This document shows, piece after piece, positions 57,842-64,000 of a stretch of 64,000 bases of DNA. Every line of letters starts with the position of its first letter. Position 1 is the stretch's first letter. The DNA is from Pseudoclavibacter sp. AY1H1 (GTDB taxonomy: Bacteria; Actinomycetota; Actinomycetes; Actinomycetales; Microbacteriaceae): the NCBI RefSeq assembly GCF_002931055.1, contig NZ_PSXX01000001.1, positions 558,001 to 622,000 on the forward strand, given 5' to 3'. The position numbers were made by a program, and so were the translations under genes. Below the pieces are notes generated by a model. That model did no database searches. It was given only the letters and a program-made list of their open reading frames with translations, and had not been told where the DNA came from.

Positions 57842-59161
57842 GTGCATCCGCAGAGTGGCGAGATAGCTGGCCTTGACCAGGCTGCCGCAGCATCCGCACA
57901 CACCCTGATCGACGCGCATGGCAGTCTGGGCGCCTCCGCTGAGCTCCGCTCGGCGGTCGCCGGACTCCGCAGCGTGGTCCGCGACTCCTGGCTGAGATCG
58001 CTGCAGCTGCTCGGCAGCCCTGCGAACGCACGGGCCCGGGATCTCGACCAGTTCGAGCCGCTTGCGGCGGCGCGGGAGCGCAGCCCCCTGCAGCGTGTCC
58101 TTCCCGTGCTCGATCGTCTCCTCGTGGAGCCGGCGCGAGACACTGGCTTGATCGTCGCGATCACGAACGAACAGGGGCGACTGCTCTGGGTGCGGGGTGA
58201 CAGCGCCACACTCCGTCGGGCCGAGCGCATGGACTTCGTCGAGGGCGCCGACTGGTCGGAGGCCGCCGTCGGGACGAGCGCCCCAGGGACAGCGCTCGCC
58301 TCGGGTCGGGACGTCCAGATCGCAGGCGCTGAGCACTTCGCGCCAGCCGTGCAGCTGCTCAGCTGCACCGCAGTGCCCATCCGCGACCCGTTCTCCGGCA
58401 TCGCGGTCGGTGCCATCGACCTCACCGGTGATGAACGAGCCGTCGGCCCGCACTCGCTTGCCCTCATGCGCGCCGCCGTCGCGGCCGCGGAGGCGGAGAT
58501 GCGGCTCGCCGTGCTGCTCTCGCGCCACTCGACGCAGCCGGGAGTTCGCCCAGAGACACCCGCGACGGCGAGCACCGTCGCGGCGGGCAGGATCAGCACG
58601 CTCGGCGTCCACCGCGCCAGGCTCACCACCGTCGATGGTGCACCGGTCGAACTGAGCGGTCGGCACGCTGAGATCCTGACGCTCCTCGCCGCACGGCCCT
58701 CGGGTCTCACCTCGGGCGAGCTCGCGCTCCGAATCTACGGCGAGAGCGCCAAGGAGGTCACGCTCAGGGCGGAGATCGCGCGGCTGCGGCCGGTGCTCGC
58801 TGAGCGCGGTCTCGACCTCGTGCCCCGCCCCTACCGGGTGGCGCAGGGCCTCGCGAGCGATGCCGTCGACGTGCTCGACCTGCTGGAGGCAGGTGACGTG
58901 GCCGCGGCCGTCGAGTCCTACCGCGGGGAGCTGCTGCCCACGTCGGAGGCCCCCGGTATCCGCGAGCTGCGCGCGGAGCTCTCGGCGACCCTCCGAGATC
59001 AGGTCCTCAGCTCCGCGGAGCCGGCCACGCTCCTCAGGTATCTCGAGCTGCCGGAAGTCGCGCAGGACGCGCAGGCCTTCCGCACGGCGCTCACGGTCCT
59101 CCCACCCCACGCGCCCGCCCGGTCGAGGCTCGTGGCGAAGATCGAGGCCCTCGAGTCCTGA
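57842..59161 (+). CDS. AcoR-like GAF-domain transcriptional regulator
   Basis: Regulator of 439 residues. The N-terminal part ([16 protein letters not shown]) resembles the first region of AcoR-type activators, and a GAF sensor domain spans about 75-215 ([41 protein letters not shown]). There is no sigma-54 AAA+ module. A winged-helix-like DNA-binding region follows near 260-330 ([32 protein letters not shown]). It is followed after 100 bases by an ExaC/AcoD-type aldehyde dehydrogenase on the same strand, its probable target. GTG 57842 has GAGGAGG 7 bases upstream. Confidence 0.85.
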   Translation: MHPQSGEIAGLDQAAAASAHTLIDAHGSLGASAELRSAVAGLRSVVRDSWLRSLQLLGSPANARARDLDQFEPLAAARERSPLQRVLPVLDRLLVEPARDTGLIVAITNEQGRLLWVRGDSATLRRAERMDFVEGADWSEAAVGTSAPGTALASGRDVQIAGAEHFAPAVQLLSCTAVPIRDPFSGIAVGAIDLTGDERAVGPHSLALMRAAVAAAEAEMRLAVLLSRHSTQPGVRPETPATASTVAAGRISTLGVHRARLTTVDGAPVELSGRHAEILTLLAARPSGLTSGELALRIYGESAKEVTLRAEIARLRPVLAERGLDLVPRPYRVAQGLASDAVDVLDLLEAGDVAAAVESYRGELLPTSEAPGIRELRAELSATLRDQVLSSAEPATLLRYLELPEVAQDAQAFRTALTVLPPHAPARSRLVAKIEALES

Positions 59162-59192
59162 GTGCCCTGCGCGGAATCGCGGCCGCCTCGAG

Positions 59193-59244
59193 TGCAACCC
59201 GATTGCAACGTCGGGGCTCCTACGCTTCCAGGGAAGAGTTCCCT
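59193..59244 (+). promoter_or_regulatory. aldehyde dehydrogenase promoter with operators
   Basis: TGCAA-CCCGA-TTGCA (59193-59207) is a perfect 5-5-5 inverted repeat upstream of a TACGCT -10 box (59221-59226), a suitable place for an activator. AGGGAA-GAG-TTCCCT (59230-59244) is a second perfect repeat just after the -10 box. Confidence 0.5.
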
Positions 59245-59261
59245 CGGACAAAGGAGTCCTC

Positions 59262-60785
59262 ATGACTGTTTACGCGAAGCCGGGCACAGACGGGTCCCTC
59301 GTCTCGTTCAAGCCCCGCTACGAGCACTACATCGGCGGAGAGTGGGTGCCGCCTGTCAAGGGCGAGTACTTCGAGAACATCACACCGGTCACGGGTCAGC
59401 CGTTCACCGAAGTGGCGCGGGGAACCGCCGAGGACATCGAGGCTGCACTGGATGCGGCCCACGCGGCGGCCCCTGGCTGGGGCAAGACCAGCCCTGCGGA
59501 ACGTGCCATCATCCTGAACAAGATCGCCGACCGCATCGAGGAGAACCTCGAGTACATCGCCGTCGCCGAGACCTGGGACAACGGGAAGCCGATCCGCGAA
59601 TGCCTGGCGGCCGACATCCCGCTCGCCATCGACCACTTCCGGTACTTCGCCGGCGCCATCCGGGCCCAGGAGGGCACGCTGAGCCAGCTCGACGAGAACA
59701 CCACGTCCTACCATTTCCACGAGCCGCTCGGCGTCGTCGGCCAGATCATCCCGTGGAACTTCCCGATCCTCATGGCGGTCTGGAAGCTGGCCCCCGCGCT
59801 CGCCGCCGGCAACGCGATCGTCCTCAAGCCCGCTGAGCAGACGCCGACCTCGATCCTCGTGCTCTTCGAGCTCATCGGAGACCTCCTGCCCCCCGGAGTC
59901 GTCAACATCGTCAACGGCTTCGGCGCGGAGGCGGGCAAGCCGCTCGCCTCGAGCTCCCGCATCCGCAAGATCGCGTTCACGGGGGAGACCACGACTGGGC
60001 GCCTCATCATGCAGTACGCCTCGCAGAACATCATCCCCGTCACGCTCGAGCTGGGCGGCAAGAGCCCGAACATCTTCTTCGAGGACATCGCGCTCCGCGA
60101 CGATGCCTACTACGACAAGGCGCAGGAGGGCTTCACGCTGTTCGCCCTCAACCAGGGTGAGGTCTGCACCTGCCCCTCGCGTGCCCTCATCCAGGACTCC
60201 ATCTACGACCGCTTCCTCGAGGACGTGACGGAGCGCACGCGCAAGATCGTCCAGGGCAACCCGCTCGACACCGATACCCAGGTCGGGGCTCAGGCGTCGA
60301 ACGACCAGCTCGAGAAGATCCTCAGCTACCTCGAGATCGGCCGCCAGGAAGGTGCGAAGGTGCGCATCGGCGGCGCTCGGGCCGAACTCGAGGGCGACCT
60401 GGCCGGCGGCTACTACGTGCAGCCCACGATCTTCGAGGGCCAGAACAGCATGCGCATCTTCCAGGAGGAGATCTTCGGCCCGGTTGTGGCCGTCACCAAG
60501 TTCTCCGACTACGACGATGCGATCTCGATCGCCAACGACACCCTCTACGGGCTCGGCGCCGGCGTCTGGTCGCGCATGGGGAACACCGCCTACCGCGCCG
60601 GCCGCGACATCCAGGCCGGACGAGTCTGGGTGAACCAGTACCACGCCTACCCGGCGCACTCCGCGTTCGGCGGGTACAAGTCCTCCGGCATCGGCCGCGA
60701 GAACCACCTCATGATGCTCGATCACTACCAGCAGACGAAGAACCTGCTGGTGAGCTACAGCGAGGACAAGCTGGGCTTCTTCTGA
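59262..60785 (+). CDS. aldehyde dehydrogenase, ExaC/AcoD type
   Basis: NAD-dependent oxidation of an aldehyde, most likely acetaldehyde, to the acid; 507 residues. The N-terminus ([23 protein letters not shown]) is that of the ExaC/AcoD group. The cofactor site is [19 protein letters not shown]. The catalytic Glu is in [10 protein letters not shown] (near 269) and the Cys in [12 protein letters not shown] (near 303). [11 protein letters not shown] and the C-terminal [25 protein letters not shown] are standard. AAAGGAG serves ATG 59262. The upstream GAF regulator and operators suggest induction by alcohol or aldehyde. Confidence 0.95.
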   Translation: MTVYAKPGTDGSLVSFKPRYEHYIGGEWVPPVKGEYFENITPVTGQPFTEVARGTAEDIEAALDAAHAAAPGWGKTSPAERAIILNKIADRIEENLEYIAVAETWDNGKPIRECLAADIPLAIDHFRYFAGAIRAQEGTLSQLDENTTSYHFHEPLGVVGQIIPWNFPILMAVWKLAPALAAGNAIVLKPAEQTPTSILVLFELIGDLLPPGVVNIVNGFGAEAGKPLASSSRIRKIAFTGETTTGRLIMQYASQNIIPVTLELGGKSPNIFFEDIALRDDAYYDKAQEGFTLFALNQGEVCTCPSRALIQDSIYDRFLEDVTERTRKIVQGNPLDTDTQVGAQASNDQLEKILSYLEIGRQEGAKVRIGGARAELEGDLAGGYYVQPTIFEGQNSMRIFQEEIFGPVVAVTKFSDYDDAISIANDTLYGLGAGVWSRMGNTAYRAGRDIQAGRVWVNQYHAYPAHSAFGGYKSSGIGRENHLMMLDHYQQTKNLLVSYSEDKLGFF

Positions 60786-60835
60786 TTCGCCGCGCGCTGA
60801 TGCCGCGCGCCTGACTCAGGCTGCACGCGCAGAGC

Positions 60836-60869
60836 GCTGACCCGCGGGGATCACTCCTCGCGGGTCAGC
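60836..60869. terminator. terminator between aldehyde dehydrogenase and TetR
   Basis: GCTGACCCGCG (60836-60846) pairs perfectly with CGCGGGTCAGC (60859-60869). The convergent TetR stop codon (60851-60853) lies in the loop. Confidence 0.65.
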
Positions 60870-61489
60870 CATGCGACGATGACGTCGCCGATCAGGCCCC
60901 GCTGGTGGTCCTGACGCGACGGGTCCTGCAGCTGCACGTCGAAGAGGTACCCGAACGTGTACTGGTTCGCGAGCAGGAAGACGCAGTACGAGCTGATGAG
61001 CAGGTGCACGTCGAGCGCGTCGACGTCTGCCCGGAACACCTGCGCCTCCCGCCCCCGTTCCAGCAGCCCGTCCAGGAGCGTGAGGGCGGGGGTGCCGAGC
61101 TCTCGCAGCGAGTCGAGCTGCCGGATGAACCGACCCCGGTGGATGTTCTCGATCGCGACGAGGCGGATGAAGTCCGCGTGCTCTCGGTGGTGGTCGTAGG
61201 TGATCTCTGCGAGCTTCCGCACCGCTTCCACTGGGGCGAGTCCGTCGACCTGTAGCTTCTGCTCGGCCACGCGGATGCCACGGTAGGCCTCCTCGAGCAC
61301 CGCAAGGTAGAGCTGCTCCTTGCTGCCGAAGTAGTAGTAGATCATCCGCTTGGTCGTGCTGCTGCGCTTCGCGATCTCGTCGACGCTCGTGCCCGAGTAC
61401 CCCGTCTCCGCGAACGCCGATGTCGCTTCAGCGAGCAGCTCGGCCCGGGTTCGCTCAGCGTCTCGCTGCTTCACCCTGTTCTCGGTCAT
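60851..61489 (-). CDS. TetR-family regulator of the quinate/shikimate locus
   Basis: Repressor of 212 residues. The helix-turn-helix is ATSAFAETGYSGTSVDEIAKRSSTTKRMIYYYFGSKEQLYLAV, with the standard YYYF segment. The C-terminal domain (about 85-205) resembles TetR_C regulators of aromatic catabolism. ATG 61489 overlaps the end of the dehydratase gene by 35 bases and has GGGAAG upstream, so the two form an operon. Palindromes in the divergent gap at 63293-63388 are its likely targets, and shikimate or a relative its likely ligand. Confidence 0.87.
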   Translation of the reverse strand: MTENRVKQRDAERTRAELLAEATSAFAETGYSGTSVDEIAKRSSTTKRMIYYYFGSKEQLYLAVLEEAYRGIRVAEQKLQVDGLAPVEAVRKLAEITYDHHREHADFIRLVAIENIHRGRFIRQLDSLRELGTPALTLLDGLLERGREAQVFRADVDALDVHLLISSYCVFLLANQYTFGYLFDVQLQDPSRQDHQRGLIGDVIVAWLTREE

Positions 61490-63287
61490 CTGTGTATCTT
61501 CCCGCGTGGTGCAGCTGAGCCGCAAACCGGACCGGGGTACTGGCTGCGCCGTATCCGTCGTAGGCGCCGCGGCGCTCAACGATCTCGAAGAAGAGCCCGT
61601 CGATGGTGGGGGTGTAGAAGTGGACGAACGCGCCCTGCTCATCGCGGTCGTAGAGGAGGTCGAGTGATCGCAGCTCGTCGAGGGCCACGTGCTCGAGGCC
61701 GAAGCGCGCCTGGAGGTCGTCGTAGTAGTTGCTGGGTATGGGCAGGAAGGGCAGGCCGCGCCCCCGCGCAGCTCTGGCAGCGGCGACGGCGTCGTCGACG
61801 CGGATCGCGATGTGTCGGGGCTGGAGGGGCGCAGTAGGCGGGGCCAGGTTCATGGCGAGGCGAACTGCCCCGTCCGGTGTGCGCATGACCTGGCTGCGCA
61901 CGAGACCCCGTGGGCCAGGAAGCTCCGCGACGGGCTCCGCGTCGAGCGCGAGGACGCTCCGGAAGAAGAGCACTGCCTCGTCGAACTCCTGCCACGGGTA
62001 GGCGATGTTGAGATGGTCGACGACCCCGTGCAGGGACGAGGCCGTGCTGTCGTCTTCGGCGCCGCCCACGAATTCGGGCAGCCAGGAGTCGCCTGCCGAC
62101 CGTGAGTTCCAGGCGACCTCGGTCCCGTCGGGGGCCTCCACACCGCGCAGCTCGTACTCGCCGGCGGAGCTGCGTCGGAAGACGGCGGGCGCGCCGATGG
62201 CGTGGGCGCGCCCGGCTGCCGCACCGGCGTCTGCGACCTCGACGCCGAGCCCCGAGAGCCGCGCGTCCTTCGTCCGCCGCTGCTCGTTGAGGATGATGCG
62301 CGCGGCACCTGCCTGCCAGAGTCGCACGGGCTTGGTGCGGTGTCTGCCACCGAAGGCGAAGCCCAGCTGCTGGAGGGTCGCCTCGACCGCGGAGAGGTCC
62401 TCACCGGCGATCTCGACGAAGTCGATGGCCCGTGGAGGCTGGGGTGGGGCGAGCTGCTGGTCGTCCCAGCCGTTGAGCGCCGCCGAGCGGTCGAACAGCC
62501 ACCGGAGCGACCTGAGCGCATGAGCGGCGGTGCGCTTGGCATCCGTCTGGCGGAACGTGTCGTTGAAGACCTCGAGGGAGAGGGGGCCGCGGTACCCGGC
62601 GCGGAGCATGTGCGAGAGGAACCGGGTGAGGTCGAAGTCGCCCTCGCCAGGGAAGAGCCGGTGGTGGCGGCTCCAGGACAGGACGTCGAGGTCCATGTCC
62701 GGTGCATCGGCGAGCTGCAGGAAGAAGAGCTTGTCTGCATCGATGCGCTCGATAGCGGCCGGATCGTGTCCTCGCGACAGTACGTGGAAGCTGTCAAGGC
62801 AGACGCCGAGGTTCGGTCGATCCGCGAGGCGCACGAGTTCCCACGCGTCTCGGTAGTCGTCGACGTAGCGGCCCCAGGCAAGCGCCTCATAGGCGATGTC
62901 GATGCTGTACTCGGCGGCGAGATCTGCGAGCATTCCGAGCTGGTTGGCGGTGGTGGTGCGGTCCGAGATGGTCGCGGTGCCGACGTTGCTGCAGAGCAGA
63001 ATCATGGAAGCTCCGAGGCGTCGCATGACCTCGAACTTGGCCTTCGCGCGCCGGAGGTTGTCCGCGAGGGTCGCATCGTCGACGCCCTCGAAGTCGCGCA
63101 GTGGTTGGAACAGATCGATGGTCAGGCCGAGGCGGTCGCAGAGCGCGCGGATCTCCTCGGGCGATTCGTAGGCGGCGGTGAGGTCTGCATCCATGATCTC
63201 GATGCCGTCGAAGCCTGCTTCGGCGCAGGCGTGCAGCTTCTCGACGAGAGTTCCGGCCAGACAGACGGTGGCTATGGAAGTACGCAT
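61455..63287 (-). CDS. 3-dehydroshikimate dehydratase fused to HPPD-like VOC domain
   Basis: Converts 3-dehydroshikimate to protocatechuate in quinate/shikimate breakdown. This 610-residue protein is of the QuiC1/QsuB two-domain type. Residues about 1-270 form a xylose isomerase-like TIM barrel; likely metal ligands are Glu in YEALAWGR, Asp in CLDSFHVLSR, Gln in FFLQLADAP and Glu in LSLEVFND. Residues about 285-600 resemble 4-hydroxyphenylpyruvate dioxygenase (VDHLNIAYPWQEFDEAVLFF, RHIAIRVDDAV, FFEIVERRGAYDGYG), whose role here is unclear. ATG 63287 lies 5 bases after TACATT, so the mRNA may be leaderless. A long extension to 63716 is rejected because it crosses the divergent gene. Confidence 0.88.
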   Translation of the reverse strand: MRTSIATVCLAGTLVEKLHACAEAGFDGIEIMDADLTAAYESPEEIRALCDRLGLTIDLFQPLRDFEGVDDATLADNLRRAKAKFEVMRRLGASMILLCSNVGTATISDRTTTANQLGMLADLAAEYSIDIAYEALAWGRYVDDYRDAWELVRLADRPNLGVCLDSFHVLSRGHDPAAIERIDADKLFFLQLADAPDMDLDVLSWSRHHRLFPGEGDFDLTRFLSHMLRAGYRGPLSLEVFNDTFRQTDAKRTAAHALRSLRWLFDRSAALNGWDDQQLAPPQPPRAIDFVEIAGEDLSAVEATLQQLGFAFGGRHRTKPVRLWQAGAARIILNEQRRTKDARLSGLGVEVADAGAAAGRAHAIGAPAVFRRSSAGEYELRGVEAPDGTEVAWNSRSAGDSWLPEFVGGAEDDSTASSLHGVVDHLNIAYPWQEFDEAVLFFRSVLALDAEPVAELPGPRGLVRSQVMRTPDGAVRLAMNLAPPTAPLQPRHIAIRVDDAVAAARAARGRGLPFLPIPSNYYDDLQARFGLEHVALDELRSLDLLYDRDEQGAFVHFYTPTIDGLFFEIVERRGAYDGYGAASTPVRFAAQLHHAGRYTDDREQGEAARR

Positions 63288-63292
63288 ACCGC

Positions 63293-63388
63293 AATGTACC
63301 AAATGGTTAATTAAGTCACCAGACACTCTGCAGCGCACTTGACAGGCGTGTGCGACAACGTAAACGATGTACTCACCGTTTAGTACAT
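63293..63388. promoter_or_regulatory. divergent promoter and operators of the quinate/shikimate locus
   Basis: ATGTACT-N8-AGTACAT (63367-63388) is a perfect inverted repeat, and TAAACG-N10-CGTTTA (63361-63382) overlaps it. A consensus TTGACA -35 at 63339-63344, with a -10 near 63361-63368, serves the plus-strand dehydrogenase, so the repeat covers its start point. On the minus side TACATT (63298-63293) and a related ATGTACC half-site overlap the dehydratase promoter. Confidence 0.65.
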
Positions 63389-63414
63389 TAGGCGGTCTGG
63401 GACAAAGGAGTACC

Positions 63415-64000
63415 TTGATCAACCATCGCGCCACCCTCATGGGACTCGTCGGGACGGGAGTGACCCCGTCGCTGACGCCGCCCATGCACATGGCGGAGGC
63501 ACGCGCGCAGGGCATGGACCTGCTCTTCCGCCCGCTCGACCTGACGACCCTCGACCTCGAGCCCGAGCGACTCCCCGAGATCCTCGACTGGGCCGAGCGC
63601 CTCGGCTTCGACGCGCTCAACATCACCCACCCGTGCAAGCAGAGCGTCATCCCGCTGCTCGACCGGATCGACCCGCTCGCGCGAGCGCTGGGCGCGGTCA
63701 ACACCGTCCTCCTCACCCCGAACGGACGCGTGGGCTACAACACCGACACGACAGGCTTCGAGGGCGCCTTCCGCGGCGGCCTCGGGGGAGTGCAGACGAA
63801 CTCGGTTGTCCTCCTGGGCGCGGGCGGAGCGGGCTCGGCAGTCGCCGATGCGCTCATCCGAGTCGGCACACGCCTGCTCACGATCGTCGACCTCGATGAG
63901 CAGCGCGCTGAGCAGCTCGCGCAGGACCTCGCCGAACGGCACGCGACTGCAGCAGGCGGACCCCGCATCCGAGGCGGGAGCGTGGGCGCACTGCCAGAGC
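63415..64000 (+). CDS. shikimate/quinate dehydrogenase (partial, runs off window)
   Basis: NAD(P)-dependent dehydrogenase; 195 codons are visible before the window ends. The N-terminal substrate domain has GVTPSLTPPMHMAEARAQG and the catalytic Lys in NITHPCKQSVIPLLD. The Asp is in GYNTDTTGFEGAF, and the Rossmann loop is VVLLGAGGAGSAVADAL. The acidic end of the second strand (IVDLDEQRAEQL) suggests a preference for NAD over NADP, typical of catabolic QsuD-like enzymes rather than biosynthetic AroE. TTG 63415 follows AAAGGAG by 4 bases. Divergent from the dehydratase-TetR pair and sharing its operator. Confidence 0.88.
   Translation, partial: MINHRATLMGLVGTGVTPSLTPPMHMAEARAQGMDLLFRPLDLTTLDLEPERLPEILDWAERLGFDALNITHPCKQSVIPLLDRIDPLARALGAVNTVLLTPNGRVGYNTDTTGFEGAFRGGLGGVQTNSVVLLGAGGAGSAVADALIRVGTRLLTIVDLDEQRAEQLAQDLAERHATAAGGPRIRGGSVGALPE

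Noticed and set aside
63288-63716. Extension of the dehydratase gene to 63716
   Set aside because: It runs antisense through the shikimate dehydrogenase and the operator region; the barrel starts at ATG 63287.

Overview
The window is high-GC DNA, densely packed with housekeeping genes, and looks like an actinobacterial chromosome. The best fit is the family Microbacteriaceae: the guanylate kinase is fused to an actinobacterial (mIHF-type) DNA-binding domain, PriA has lost its helicase motifs, the HGxxPAAW small protein and the Trp-associated membrane protein sit beside trp genes, a LAxTG surface protein is present, and many mRNAs appear leaderless behind a TANNNT -10 box. No insertion sequence, prophage, CRISPR array or rRNA was seen. 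One tRNA-Leu(CAA) is present.

Layout. 1-2.6 kb: HAD phosphatase, aroQ, efp, nusB. 2.6-12.8 kb: pyrimidine operon pyrR-pyrB-pyrC-(PH-like membrane protein)-carA-carB-pyrF, running with start/stop overlaps into mIHF-gmk and rpoZ. A structured leader with a PyrR-type binding loop lies next to the pyrR ribosome-binding site. 12.8-20.5 kb: coaBC, metK, priA, fmt, rsmB, rpe. 20.5-27.9 kb: hisE, hisG, hisF, hisI, then trp genes (membrane protein, small protein, trpC, trpB, trpA) and lgt. 28-35.6 kb: a standard gltBD pair and pyk. 35.6-40.7 kb: accessory and redox genes, each next to its own regulator (alpha/beta hydrolase, old yellow enzyme, OhrR-like MarR, two TetR genes, a RibD_C/DHFR-like reductase) with clear palindromic operators.

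40.8-49.3 kb, minus strand, is the most unusual part. Three tightly coupled genes encode a second, larger GltB-like glutamate synthase, a CysJ-like diflavin reductase and a divergent HemS/HmuS-like heme-protein homologue. A 16/19 match to the DtxR/IdeR iron box lies upstream. No gltD or cysI is adjacent, so the diflavin reductase may replace GltD as electron donor, or the three proteins may form an iron- or heme-linked redox system. The GltB copy also has a changed Fe-S cysteine spacing and a C-terminal extension of about 185 residues.

49.4-64 kb: a small acidic protein, a LAxTG surface protein with a Pro/Thr/Ser stalk, tRNA-Leu, the ANTAR response regulator PdtaR, a hotdog thioesterase, polA, a DUF885 zinc hydrolase, an AcoR-like GAF regulator with an ExaC/AcoD aldehyde dehydrogenase, and a quinate/shikimate catabolic locus. 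That locus has a dehydroshikimate dehydratase-VOC fusion with TetR, divergent from a shikimate/quinate dehydrogenase cut by the window end.

Family calls come from reading motifs by eye. No database search was run.
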